From contig CH003232.1 of the NCBI GenBank assembly GCA_000149265.1, positions 919,702-983,701 on the forward strand: a DNA stretch of 64,000 nucleotides. The letters run 5' to 3'. The notes under the pieces were generated by a model. That model did no database searches and was not told the origin of the DNA. It worked only from the letters and a program-made list of their open reading frames with translations. Below are positions 10,631 to 23,165 of the stretch, piece after piece (the first letter of the stretch is position 1; each line of letters starts with the position of its first letter). Source of the DNA: Ciona savignyi (Eukaryota > Chordata > Ascidiacea > Phlebobranchia > Cionidae). Both the position numbers and the translations under genes were made by a program.

Positions 10631-11384
10631 CATTAATACTCTATAATACTATTATTTACTTTTAATTGTCAAGTGTTACATTGGGGAATCCCTCAAAATG
10701 AAAAATCACAGGTAAATATAATAGACTACAGCGTATATGGAACAACTTAACACTTAAAACTAACACAAATCGAAAGTGATCTTTAATGCAAAAAAGGATA
10801 ATCCATACCCACCATAAACCCTTTTTTCTTATTGTTTCATTCCACCCAACACTTTTTCAACCATTAATTTAAGAAATAAAATATATTAATGTTTAGTTTT
10901 AGTTTAGTTTATATTTTTGCTCCTTCGTTACTTTAAAGAAGAATAAAACAATTTATTCAAATTAAGGAGACAGGATAAAACGGCAAAACTACAGTAGTTT
11001 AAACACGTCAGTAAATAGACACAGTACAAAGGAGAACAAATGACGTGGCTGTTAAACCTATACATTAGTAAAGATAAATGTTTAAGAGATGTTAGCTGGT
11101 ATGTATTTATAGTGGCAAATTTGGGTAAATCACGCCAGGGAAACTTCGGCCAGACCCAAGAATATGAAAACGATGGTCAGTCTACCGCATTTTATGCACA
11201 TTTGAAGATATCTTAGAACTGGAAAGAAAAATCATTTCAAAATTAAAAAAAGTAAAAAGTTATAAAATAAAACGTGAAAATAGATCTAGAGACATGCATT
11301 TGTATGTTAAGACTGTTGTGTACATTAAACTCTCAGTTTATTAATTAAGTATCGCACACTACTTCTGGCAAGTATTAGTGTCCT
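10631..11384. other. Non-coding, nothing recognised
   Basis: AT-rich, no supported ORF or structured repeat. Confidence 0.4.
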
Positions 11385-12870
11385 TCAGGGGCAGGCCCTT
11401 TACGAATATAACGTTTAGTTAATACATAAGGGGGGAAATCGACCAGGAATAGACAAATCTTTTGTAAGATGGAGGTATATTTGGCTTTAAACAAACGATG
11501 CTTATATAATCCCTACTTGCGTAAAATAACAGCACTTACAAATATAAATGCAATAGATTTAATATAATTTTGCAGTCACATTGCTGGTATATTTGGCTTT
11601 AAATGTCGATGCATATAAAATCCGCACTGAAGTACAGAACTTATACAAATATAAATGTAATTGGTCTCTGCAGCTGACGATGTGTTTTGACGGAAATTAT
11701 TCAGATACTTGGCACCGGTTGAGGATAGAGGAAACGTCCTTTCAGTATGATCTCAGCTTGTTGTGGATAGATGGCATTACGCATATTACCATACAGGAGT
11801 TTATATTATGTAACTAAAATTTACCGCATTTAAAAGACGTTTTAATCAAAACTTAGTCATAATCCAACTTATTTATTTTAGGTGAATTGTACTTCCAACC
11901 ACTAATTCCACCAAATTAATCTAATCGTACAGTCCAGTAATAAAACCCAGCAATATACCAGAACCAGTATACAAGTTATATACGCGGTTGTACGCCTAAA
12001 CCTAACTTAAAAGAGATCCCTAAACTTAATATATTCAAATCGGTCGAAAGTAATAATCGGAGTAAAAGTAGAAATTAAATTATTACCAAGTTTGACACTC
12101 GGATAACCCTTAACTTAGCAGATGTAGGGGACTTAAAACCTGTACACAAACTTTCTACCTCTATTTGATTTCAGAGGCGGTGCTGCAACTTCGTAAAATG
12201 TTAGTTTAGGTATTTTTGTTTTAAGCGTTACTTTTATCACAAGCATCGCTTAAACAGGGGCGTATGTGGTCACGTTAACCATTCGACCAAACGAGTGTAC
12301 TGGCTCGCGTGTTTTTTTACCGAGCCAAGTTTCGAACCCATTATTGGCTCGTCCCTTACACCGTTTTTTTTATATAGTTCGTATATGTATCGGTTACACC
12401 AATTGGCCACACGACTGTACTGGCGCGACTGTACTGGTGTTTAACCTAACAGATTACTAGCGCTACTTTACGGAAAATTAAAAAAAACTTATTTTTCAGT
12501 CCAAACCAGAAATTATCGATTCCATTTGATTCCGAAGAAAACAGATTAACTCAGTTTACCTCTAAAAATCTGTCAAATTGGTATAATTTTAAGCAATCAT
12601 AAAAGCACTATTGTTACGCGCACGAAAGACCTGAAAACTATAAACCAAAATGTCTGGATAGCTAATTTGCATTCAATCAATCAGTGCGTCACATACTATC
12701 TTTTAACCTCTTCGGGGAAAAATAATTTAATTTCAATGAAACTAGTAATCAGTCATTTACGCAAAGGAAGAAATGCCCAATGGTGTTGAATCTTTTGAAG
12801 TAATACGCTTTGGGTGTGTTGTAGCAAATTCTGAATAAATTGCGCAAAGGAAATTCTCGACACACCCAAG
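11385..12870. repeat. Segmental duplication, copy C
   Basis: Closest to copy B. It carries an open frame, 11581-11817 plus, whose second half (TMCFDGNYSDTWHRLRIEET and onward) is preserved in copy B. A GGTCTCTGCAG just before it could be a splice acceptor. I do not recognise a domain and cannot tell a decayed exon from chance. Confidence 0.7.
12250..12440 (-). repeat. tRNA-like repeat (family B), rearranged copy
   Basis: GTCACGTTAACCATTCGACC, AGTTTCGAACCCATTATTGG and a second CGGTTACACCAATTGGCCAC head, so two partial units abut. Confidence 0.6.
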
Positions 12871-12969
12871 AATATAAGTACGATGGCAATTTTGTGAAGT
12901 TTTGGTGCCGATTATTCTTTGACAGCCAATATTTTGGGACTGGTAAATATTGTTCACTTTTAATTATTG

Positions 12970-13150
12970 TTAATCGAATTAATGGGTTCTTCTAAATTGA
13001 AGGAACGTGTGTATCATATACAACACACTGCAATAGCTCCATCAACCCGACTGTGGTGGGAGCAAGGTGATCTGACGATTTCCCGTGTGTTAACACCCTT
13101 GGTTTTTCCATTCACGGGGATAAACATGAATATCTTATCCTATCCTATGC
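12970..13150 (+). repeat. tRNA-derived SINE (family A), 3' part
   Basis: Starts at CGAATTAATGGGTTCTTC and runs to CACGGGGATAAACATGAATA with a TATCC tail. The ORF across it is SINE sequence. Confidence 0.85.
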
Positions 13151-13320
13151 TTTAATGAATAAACCAAGTAATTAGGTTGATAAAGTTGGGACTGTGTCAG
13201 TGTGTTTCCAAGTGTTTAGTTTGGGTTTGTATCTTATGTAACTTTTATACGTATTTTTAGCTTGTTAATGCTTCTTAAATATAATTAAAGAAAGCACAAT
13301 CGAAATAAAGAAAAGCCTAT

Positions 13321-13336
13321 GAGAGAGAGAGAGATA

Positions 13337-13390
<54 letters not shown>
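13321..13390. repeat. (GA)n microsatellite
   Basis: About 70 bases of GA dinucleotide with a few interruptions near the left end. It produces a spurious Leu/Ser-rich ORF on the minus strand. Confidence 0.95.
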
Positions 13391-13731
13391 CATATGAAAC
13401 CAAGCCAGCACCGTTGACCAATAAATCTACAAGTCAGCGGTTGCTGGTACAACTTGACAACATCATTATATCCATATATCCATGTAGAAATTTTTCCGAA
13501 AGTGTTAATATGACGGGACGGACAGCTCATGTTAAAATTAATTTAAATTATTTTTTCTATCCTGTTTGTGCGGCCGAGTAGCTTTATAAAAAAAGGAAAC
13601 ATATGTTTGTGTACAAGGCAGAATGTGTGATTAAATATGGAACGACTTATCTAAAGCTGTCAATAACAGGAAACTAACTGGGTCACCATAAATGTATAAC
13701 CACTGTGCGAATTAATACTTATAACGTAATT

Positions 13732-14118
13732 GGGAAAACGCTATGAGCGTTAACACACAGGCAATCGTCAGGTCACATTGTAGGGTTACCGGAGCTTTTA
13801 CGAATTCATACCCTCCAAACTGCAGGCCGAATGAGCCATCACTATGCGAGGTAATATGAAAGACATTGTCTGAACCCAGTCGTTTAAAATTATTGAAATA
13901 TTTAGCTAATCGATGGTGACCTTGGGCAAGGCAGTCAGCCAACATTGCCTGAACCCAATGGATTAATAGGGCTACATCATATTGATGGAACGAGTCAATG
14001 ATACACAACATTAAAATAGCTCCGTTAACCAACGGTGGGCGCGGGGTGATCTGACGATTAACTGTGTGTTAACCCCTTGCGTTTTTCCATTTACGGGAAA
14101 AAACATGAATATCATATC
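13732..14118. repeat. Two facing fragments of tRNA-derived SINE family A
   Basis: 13732-13800 is a minus-strand 3' piece (GTTAACACACAGGCAATCGT). 13909-14118 is a plus-strand copy with CCTTGGGCAAGGCA and a TATCC-like end. The 106-codon ORF on the minus strand spans both and is not a gene. Confidence 0.75.
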
Positions 14119-14354
14119 CAAAATTATTCAATAAACTGCAAGAGCCTGGTGACGCGACGTTGGGCGTGAGGTAACCAATTGCCCACGTGGTGACAGCCCA
14201 TTACTTTACCCCACCCAAATGCACAAGAAAGAGAATTCCAAACCTATCTTCTTTGATGCAGCCATTAAGGCATTGACCTTATTTTTGGGATTATTCGTAA
14301 TAAAAATCCATGTCAGCAATAAAACTACTATTTGAAGTAACGGTGGTACAGCTA

Positions 14355-15410
14355 TTTACCACCTGTTAATGTATTATTAGTCATTCCAAAATCCTTAAGT
14401 ACAGCCCAATTAGCACAATAACGTTGATTATAACACCACCTGTGTACTTGTCTCGCATTTTAAATTACCTGTTATATTATATTGGCTCCCAAACCTACTT
14501 TAATAACCTCGCCAGTTGTCCATTGCGAAATATTTCAAAATCTCTATCATATAAGTTTGCACCCAAATCGACCTACATCAGTTTAGTTAGTTTAGTTTAT
14601 TCATCTTTTGCCCCGGTATTAAAAAATGGCAAATAAATCAAATTACGACACGGGTACAGGAAAAGTCGGCAAAACGAACAGTTGTTAATCACGTCATTAA
14701 AAAAGGATTTAATTCAATAACTATAACGCGGCCGCCAAGCCTAAGCGAAATAACAATAATAAGCAAAAAAATAATTAAAACCAAAACAATAAATAAACCA
14801 CCTGTCCATTAGCGCAACATTTTCAAATCCGTATTAAATAATTTTGTACCCAAATCGACCTTCATAAGCGCACCACCTGTCCATCTCTACACATTTCCCC
14901 GACCATGCATACGTGCTCATAAATTAAATGCGATAAGCACACCGCCTGTCTATATACTTTACACTTCAATTACCGATCATATCTTTGCATAAATTGACTT
15001 ATACTACGGCGCCGTGTTTCGTGTGCAAAGTCCTTTAAAAATAATTACACAAATGAACCATGCACAGCACACATCTGTCCAAAGTCCTCATTATATTTAC
15101 CAACTAATGAAACTTAATAAGCACGCCACCTGTCCGTCTGTGTCGACTCTCCGAAGTATACCCGATCATGTATTTTAGTACATAAATTAACTTTGATAAA
15201 AACACCACCTGTGTATCTTCTAAATTTTAAATTCGTTGTTTATTTCTGTATAAGTACTCAAATCAACCATGACAATAACCTGTTCATCCGCGCCGCAATA
15301 CTCGAGGCGGTTCATATACACTAACACATAAGTAAACCTTTATAAGTACACTACCTGTCTATCTGCGCCACGTTGCATGGATTCAGTGAATACAAAACGA
15401 TCGATATAAT
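14355..15410. repeat. Degenerate tandem array, ~72 bp period, with recurrent CACCTGT
   Basis: CCACCTGT or close variants followed by CCAT/TAT sequence occur near 14355, 14434, 14802, 14873, 14940, 15128, 15206, 15278 and 15352. Many spacings are 67-78 bases. CCCAAATCGACC also recurs. No ORF of note. Confidence 0.5.
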
Positions 15411-18335
15411 ATAATAAAGGCAATTTTGGATAAACTTTGATTTCTACAGTTGCTTAATATTTGACCTAAAACATTTTCTTCAACCAGTTGAATGTGCTGT
15501 CCAAGTTTAGCCGTAAATCTCGAATCCCATTTATGTGTGCATGATCTATTGCCGCTTTAAAGCATAATAAAACAGCGAGACCGTTGTTTCGGCACGTTTT
15601 CGGGGACGCAATTCGGCAAGATGACATTTTTACTGACGAACAAGTACATGTTTATGGCTATGGTCGAGCGCGCCTTTGTAAACCTAAAAAAACTGTGTTT
15701 TCTCTTTGTAGGCACTTTTTCCATCAGAAGATATTTAAGAAAGCGTGTCGCGTGTTTCACTGTGTACTTAATGTAACCGCGTTTGCACGTAATTTTGTTG
15801 CTGTAGGTTAGGCTATGGTCCCCTACGCTCTTCAGTACAGTCTGGTTGTTTTAGTCATTTAGCAGGCATTGTTACAGCAACAGCAGCCGTGTGTTTTTGC
15901 AAGACGCAGTGTTTGGTTACTTTAAATATCAAAACAAATAATTTGATCAGAAGAGAAGAAGAATTGATTAAAAAATTAAACAAACTAAACAAAAATCCGA
16001 AAAGAAAAGAACTAATCAAGGTGATAAGTGATTTGAAGACTTTTAAACACCTAGAAATATAATATGTTTAATTATGTATAAATGGCCTTTATTCGGTATA
16101 AAGTGGCGATTGTTTAATAAACGAGTTTCAGTTAACCAGTGATTTAGTTTAGAATAAGTTAATTTCAGAATGCTTAAACGAGTGTATAATAACCTCATTA
16201 ATTTAGCTCGTTCTAGCAACTCTGGATTTCCGGAGATATTAAAGTGTGTTTAAATTTCCGCTTGTGCAAAAATACCGCCTGTACATACAAGGCAACTACT
16301 TATACCTTTGCAAACGGCTTAAGCCGGGCCGGCTGCTTTTAACAAAGACTGCATTGTACAATTAAGCTCTTGTTAACTTTAATGTTTAAACAGCTTTGGC
16401 GTATTGATTAGAGAATTTAGTAAACAGCTTATAATAACCGAATACGCTAGCGGCTTTGTAATGCAGAGTATGGTTTTGTAATGCAGAGTGTGCTTTAGCT
16501 ATGCTAGGCTTGCAAAGCACGTAGCCTTTAGGCACATTTTGTGAGAAACAATTTTAGCATAAGTGCCAGAAATATCTGAATCGGTTTTGGCCTAACAGTC
16601 TTTATTACAGCTAGAACAGTAGGTCCACCAATAGCGTACAAATGATAGCACTGTGAAACGAGCTGTATCAGCTCTTACTTAAAAGCAGCAATTTTATTGG
16701 CAGTAAAGCAAGCTTATGGCTACGACTGGCTTTTTACTACGTTATAGCGTGGGAATTAACATTGACGTGTTTAGCTAGTTCTGCATTTTAACTTTTCCGT
16801 TTTATTTAATGGTAACCTTGCTACCCTAATGATACAGAAAAAGGTTAGTCGAACCGATACATTAATATGCCCAAATGTTGATTTCTGATTCTAATTACGC
16901 GTAAACGAGGTATAAATTTAGTCTTAATTGAGCGTAATTGTGAACCAGATTACAAATAAAATCTTAGAGTAGCACAGTCCCAAGAGATGTCGCAATTTCT
17001 TTGCAAACCAAAGTTGTTTTCTTTGCAGTAGCAGCTAGCATTATCAAACTGCCAGAGAGTACCTAAGCGACTGTTGTTTGTGTATGCATAGCCATTTCAC
17101 CGCGAAACGTAATGTAACAGCTGTGCAGTTTCCGTTTCAAAAACGTATCATTTACAACACACAGCTGGTTATAATTGTTCAGTTCATTTAAAACGCTTTT
17201 TTGACATCGCAAACTACTTATATATAATATAAACTATTCCAACATATTATTACCTGAGAATTTGGTAAAGCGTTTTATATAGAAATCACAAAACAGTAAA
17301 GAAATAAATCTTGTGGTGAGTTAGAGAATCAGCAGGCATAAAGAGACCAGTCGTATTCAGAACACAGCAACGTACAGACAAAGCTTTATTAACCCTAATA
17401 ACACATTCCCGTAATAACTATCTCTATAGAAATAGTTATAACAACTACCCACAATCCCATAATACCTATCCTTAGGTTTATATGTATACTCAAATGTGGG
17501 GTTAAGCTCTGGTATCGAGTTATTGCCTCAATGTACATTGCACAAACTAATCACTGAATCGCACGTTAACGATAAATTAAAAGCGGCCAAACGACTGGTT
17601 TACAAAGACCCGTTAACACAGTATATTACACGCCGTTGTAAAACTAACAAAATCGTATTAACGAAAACTATTGCTGTGTGATCGCTACATTTTGATGCAA
17701 AATCAGGTCAACCTACATGTATACTGTGTTGTGATCTAGTCAATAAAAGCCAAGCGTTAAAAGTACCGAAACGTACAGGCGTACATTTAGAGGTGTCATG
17801 TTATGTGCTCACTTGTAGATCGCTTTTAAAGTAGATTGTTAGTCGGTCGGCTAAGAAAAAATGAGTTAACCGCGTTGCTTCAGCCAGTGTATTGGTTGTT
17901 TTTTCTTTCTAAATAATGTGTTTATACACCACACTGTAATCGCAGCGGTAATCCGAATGTCGAGCAATGGTGTTCAACCGATTGCCCGTTTTAACGTCTG
18001 TGTTTTAAACCCGTGATTGAGTACGGGAAAATTAAAATTGGTGGTGGGGGAAGGGATTGATTTATTAAATATTATTGCGTAAGGGTTAGTGTTAGGTCTA
18101 GAGTTGAAGTTAGCTGTTGCAGTATGTTTGGTTACATAGTAAATGACAAAGAATTTATTTGTTTATTCCAATAATTTCCCCTGTTTTTGAATTGTAAATT
18201 AATTGCCGTTTAGAGAAGTGAGTGTTTCTGAATAAAGGAGTTGTAAAAACCCATCACCGATTTCCGGACGATAGCGTATAACCAATTAATGAACCTCACG
18301 GCAGGATGTGACAAATTGTACCATTCCTTAGTCAC
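15411..18335. other. Non-coding or unrecognised
   Basis: Overlapping short ORFs on both strands near 15.56-15.81 kb and a 61-codon ORF at 17.50-17.68 kb lack recognisable domains, and I see no exon chain. Another ACCGCCTGT occurs at 16.27 kb. I cannot assign this stretch. Confidence 0.4.
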
Positions 18336-18339
18336 GTAT

Positions 18340-18535
18340 TTAAATGAGTGTTTTGCTGAGTAACAATGGTGGTGATTCCCCAATGTTTATACGGTTAGAA
18401 ACAGCATGAGCTAGACTGCGCGCCGGCGTATCCGTTTACTGTAAAATTTTGTAATAGTGTAGAAGCGCTTCGTAAAATAAAGGTGTAAATTGAACATCTG
18501 CTAGCTGTTTTGTTGGACAAAAGTTACGTCGTTCC
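18340..18535 (+). repeat. Dispersed repeat R3, copy 1
   Basis: Shares GTAAAATTTTGTAATA, CATCTGCTAGCTGTTTTGTT and ACAATGGTGGTGATTCCCCA with 28.63-28.85 kb (plus) and 59.57-59.94 kb (minus). Confidence 0.65.
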
Positions 18536-18720
18536 ACACTTTCGTCAATATTTCATGTTTTTCTTCTACTATCTATCCACGAATATATCATGTCCCTCAA
18601 TATCGCACAAAGTACCAAGTACACCGATATCTCGTAAAAAAACAAAGACCATTAATATTTCATTTCCTCACAGCGCTTTTCTTGAAAGCGATTTCAGTTC
18701 AAAGGATTTGACTGAGTAAC

Positions 18721-21700
18721 ATGGCTGCCAAAACAGTATGCAGTAATTACTGCTTGTTTATTGTGTACATTACACAAATCTGCACGTTCCTTCTGCTTTC
18801 GTTTACAATGACCTCTCTCAATCCAGCAGCGCCGGTCGTTCAAGCTTTCATAAACCAGACCTTCGAGGTATGAGAGTTTGTGGGTGGCGTTAAACAAAGT
18901 TTACAAATACTTGAATTTGACTTACGTCAGACTATAGTTTATTGACTTGATCCGAGTCAAAACGGCTAATGACTTAAGTTGACACAAGTCAGAACTTCAA
19001 AATGACTTGACTAACTCGTGTCAGAACTTCAAAATGACTTGACTTTATCCAGAACGGCTAAATGACTTGACTAACTCGAGGTAGAACTTCAAAATAAACT
19101 TACTTGACCCGAGTCACAACGGCCAAATGACTTGACTTGACTCGACCTAGCACGAATCAATTGGTTTGATGACTCGAGTCAGATCCCTCAATACTTGATT
19201 CAGAACGACTGCGAAAATTTATTTTCGCGATTCGAGTTGCTTGGTAGGTTAATGCGTCGTCTTTCAGCCAAAGGGCTGCAGTTTCGAAACTGGTCGCTGG
19301 CTAGTCGGCTGTGTCCTTAGGCATGACCCCCAACGGGCATCGCCTGAACCAAGTGGATTAATTTAAAGGAACTTCTCAATCATATACAAGACACTTCGTT
19401 AGTCCCCCTAACCAGAAGTGGACGCAAGGTAATCTGACGATTACCCGTGTGATAACGCCTTGCGTTTTCCCTTCACGGGGATGTAAGCATGAATGTCCTA
19501 TCTATTATTTGTCTTAACTCGATCTTAAACGGATTTGGGCTGTATTTAGTTAAATTAAGTTTATTATTTGGACGAATGCTTTACTACCTCTCCAGTATAT
19601 TTGACGTGCATTATTTGTATTTGACCTGGTTATTCAAAGGCTGACTATTCAAAGTGTGATTATGTGCAAATTTACTTAATCTGCCTGTTTATCTGTTACA
19701 CATTTTCAAGACATTATATTTGTTCCCTAATCAATCTTAATAAACGCAGCCAAAAAATGCCATTATGTTTTAAAGTCCCAATCAAGCATATTTGTAGCCG
19801 AATCAACTTTAAATTTGTAGCCGAATCAACTAAAACGGTTTCTTAAGTTACTTATTTAAATCTCTCTATTTTTCCAGGATCGCTACCAAACACGCATTGG
19901 AGACACGACACTGATGGTTCTTATAACATCTGTACAATCCATGCTTTTAGTTGGTTCGCTTATCGGGGCGCTGTCTGCTCAATTTGTTGTCAGTTATTTC
20001 AGGTACTTTTTGTTGGAAGTAACATTTAATCTTAGTTTTGTAAATCATTAAATTGTTGTGGGTATTGGTGATTACACGGCGTTTTTTGTGAATAATTCAA
20101 TTTTATCTATCCGCCGGTGAAAAGTCAGGATCTTTCTACAGTTTTCGTGAGACACATCATGTTTACTGCCGAGTTTGTGGAGCTATTACATTGTGCGAAT
20201 GGTTAATTTGTTTATGTCGTTAAGTAGTAGCCGAGCTTATGGGGATAACTTAATGTGTTTCCATGTCTATTCATCTAAGTTGTGCAAGTTGTATTAAGTT
20301 TTAGTAATATCAGCTTATCCTTGTGGGTATAGTTTAAACTGTAGCTGTAGTCCAATAAATTCTTAATTATATACATCGCAATAAAACGTCTTAATTATAT
20401 ACACCACAATACACTGGCTCCGATAATCTTGCGGTAAGCACAAGGTGACTTTAAAAGTTTGTGTTAAAACCTTTAGGTGATTGCGAAGAAGGATAATCCA
20501 ACGATTGCCCGCGTAATACCGCGCCTTGCGTTTTCCTTTACACGTTTCTTTAAGTTAGTATTAATCCTTTGGGCTCAGGCAATGTCCGTAAAGTGCCTTG
20601 TCCAAGACCACAACCGACTAGGTAGAGACCAGTGTGAACCTCCAATCCTTCGGCTAATATTCTACGCACTGAACCACTAGACTAATCTGTCGGCCAAAAG
20701 TAAAACATGAATATACCTTTTACGGACCTTTGAGGCACCAAACGCCTTAAATTCAAATATGATTAAATATTTTGTGCATAAATTGTAGATATTTGTCCAC
20801 GTTTTACCACCCTAACCTGGTTATTTTGCAGCCGTCGAGGAAGCTTGATTTTCACGCACGTCATCAGTATTCTGTCTTGCATTTTGATGGGCCCAGTAGC
20901 TGTGTACTTTAAAACGTACGAGAGCATCATAGTCGGTCGTTTTCTATGCGGTTTCGCTCGTGGGGTCGGTTTTACGGCGGCGCCCTTGCTCATATCCGAA
21001 ACAACGACCCACAGAACCTTGGGACAACACCTCAGTCTCTCTGGTATTGTTGTTCCTCTTGGTTACGCTCTGGGAAATGGAGTTGGCCATCCTAGTGTGC
21101 TGGGAAGTGAAACAGGCTGGCCGTACCTTGTCTGTGTACCAATTCTGTTCTCATTGGTGTACTTAGCCAGCGTGTTTTGGATCCCACAAACCCCTGGCTG
21201 GCTTCTTAAACACAAAACTAGCGAAGATGAAGCATTAAAGCTGCTGAAACGACTCAGAAAACCAGACCCAAACGCGATTGCTTCTGAATTCAACTCGTTA
21301 AATAAAGAGATCGAAATGGACCAAAACATTAGGGAAGCAACGATTTGGGAGATGCTAAAAACACCGAAGTACCGTCAGCAGTTAATTTGTACGATATTGG
21401 TGATGGGGAGTATGCAGACGACTGGGATTTCAGCTGTCGCCCTGTATTCCAACCATATCTTCCACACAGCAGGAGTAAAGGGGGAAAATGCGACTTATGC
21501 ATCGATTGGTATGATTACTTTTAAAATGTTAGTAGGATTATCCCACTTTGCAAAATGGGTAGTATATTCCGACAGATTAATCTGATGGGTTAGTGATTTG
21601 CGTTTCAGCCGAAGCGTTGCAGGTTCGAAACTGGTCGCTAGCTGGTTGGTTGTGTCCTTGGGCACTTGACGGACATTGCCCAAATCTAGTTTTGTTAAAT

Positions 21701-23165
21701 AAGAAGTTCAGCGAGATGACAAGCATTGCTGTACAACGTTAATTCAAGCCTTAAATACTGTTTTAAATGTGTTTATAAATTGACTTTATCAAACAGTTCT
21801 GTTTAACGCTTACATTTTTTTTAGGATAAGTGTGACGAATCTCTCTTTTACCTTCTGTTTAACCCTTGAACATTTTTTAATAATAAGTGTAACAAATATA
21901 TTTCTCTTTCCTCAGGTATGCACTTGATTACGTTCGTCGTTACCTTTTTCTTCTCCCAAACCATCCGCAAAATTGGGACGAAAATGCTTCTGGTAACCGG
22001 TCTCGGGATCTGCGCTTGCTCTCTTGTTTGTCTTGTTATATTCGCCGCACTGCAGGACCTAAGCGACTTGCTGCCGTACTTCAGCATAGCGACGTTAATA
22101 ATATACACAACTTCGGTAATGGGTGGGCCCGGGATCGCGTTTGTGGCTCTGTCGTCGCAACTAACCACGCAGACGACTCGACCGACCGCGCTTTACCTCT
22201 CTGCTGCTACCTACTGGATGACAGGGGCGATCGTGTCGTTCGTATTCCCGTTCTCTAGCGCCGCTATCGGGGAATATGCCTTTCTGCCGTTTGTAGCAGT
22301 TACAGTATTACAGGTAAGCTACAATTTACTTTATAGTAATCTACTGTTCGCTTTTCTAAAACGATGTTGGTAATTTCGCATTAATGTGCTTGGTAATTCA
22401 ACACGTATATATTGCTCCAACTTAATAGTGTCTGACTAGAATAGCTCCAGCAACTCGACTGTGAGCATGAGGTGTATTACTGTGCTCGACTGTGGGCATG
22501 AGGTGTATTATTGTGCACCTGAGCAAGCCACTTTACATTGCTCCAACCCAGTGGTATCTAATGAGTCGTCCAAATTAAACGTCATGTCTGATTATCCACT
22601 TACTGCAATAGCTCCGGCAATTCGACTGTGGGCATGGGGTGTATTATTGAGCTCGACTGTGGGCATAAGGTGTATTACTGTGCTCCACTGTGGGCATGTG
22701 GTGTATTACTGTGCTCGACTGTGGGCATGAGATGTATTACTGTGCTCGACTGTGGGCATGAGGTGTATTACTGTGCACCTGAGCAAGCCACTTTACATTG
22801 TTTCAACCCAGTGGTATCTAATGAGTCGTCCAAATTGAAAGTCATGTCTGATTATCCACACATTGTAATAGGTCCAGCGACTTGACCATGGGTATGAGGT
22901 GTATTACTGTGCACCTGAGTAAGCCAGTTTACATAAATCCAATCGAGAAATTTTGAAAATCTTCTAACTATAATATGCTGTAATAACCGTAACACCTAAT
23001 CCTTAGATTATCTTCGCTTCGAGAAAAGTGCCGAGTACGCGACGAAAGTCGATCGTTGAAATCCAAGAAAAGTTGCACAGAAAGTCATCAAAACTTCCTT
23101 CCAACGGTTCAAGTGGAGCAATTCGCTCGCTCATGCTAGACGATTCTTCTCGTGAAGACGCCTGA
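18721..23165 (+). CDS. SLC2A (GLUT)-type sugar transporter, 5 exons, 501 aa
   Basis: Major-facilitator sugar transporter of the plasma membrane. Exons: 18721-18867, 19878-20002, 20832-21508, 21916-22313, 23007-23165. All introns are GT-AG, phases agree and the total is 1506 nt, the usual length for a 12-helix GLUT. The first exon gives helix 1 and AFINQTFE, with an N-glycosylation site at Asn45 in the first outside loop. The helix 2-3 loop is SRRGS, helix 4 has GRFLCGFARG, after helix 6 comes PQTPGWLL (PESPR-like), and helix 7 has TTGISAVALYS in place of QQxSGINAxxYYS. The tail VPSTRRKSIVEIQEK matches the VPETKGRTxxEI end. The degenerate QQxSG motif and divergent tail leave the substrate open. 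A strong acceptor, TTTCCTCACAG ending at 18673, lies 47 bases before the ATG, so an upstream leader, cis- or trans-spliced, is likely. Introns hold SINEs and a tandem array. Confidence 0.9.
18920..19200. repeat. Tandem repeat of ~40-50 bp units in SLC2A intron 1
   Basis: Repeated GACTTGACT, AACTCG, TCAGAACTTCAAAATGACTT units in imperfect array. Confidence 0.8.
19236..19502 (+). repeat. tRNA-derived SINE (family A) in SLC2A intron 1
   Basis: Diverged full-length copy: TTGGTAGGTTAATGCGTCGT, GTTTCGAAACTGGTCGCTGG, TGTCCTTAGGCATGACC, and a TATCTATT end. Confidence 0.8.
20395..20698. repeat. SINE family A fragments in SLC2A intron 2
   Basis: 20395-20545 is a rearranged plus-strand 3' piece (ACACTGGCTCCGATAA and CGATTGCCCGCG). 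20569-20698 is a minus-strand 5' half with GGCAATGTCCGTAAAGTGCC and the tRNA-like head. Confidence 0.7.
21568..21690 (+). repeat. SINE family A, 5' fragment in SLC2A intron 3
   Basis: GATTAATCTGATGGGTTAGT, GCAGGTTCGAAACTGGTCGC and GTGTCCTTGGGCACTTGACG. It starts about 60 bases after the splice donor, which makes the exon appear to run on. Confidence 0.8.
22436..22925. repeat. Compound tandem repeat in SLC2A intron 4
   Basis: A ~30 bp unit, CTCGACTGTGGGCATGAGG followed by TGTATTACTGTG, is repeated many times. Inside is a longer unit (GAGCAAGCCACTTTACATTG, AATGAGTCGTCCAAATT) present at least twice. Related pieces lie at 24.15-24.33 kb. The open frames across it come from the repetition. Confidence 0.85.

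Noticed and set aside
13285-13530. Leu/Ser-rich ORF on the minus strand
   Set aside because: Translation of the (GA)n microsatellite.
15557-15811. Overlapping ORFs of 67 and 75 codons on opposite strands
   Set aside because: No domain, signal peptide or conserved copy; mutual overlap suggests chance.
17496-17681. 61-codon ORF rich in Lys/Thr
   Set aside because: No recognisable family or splice context.
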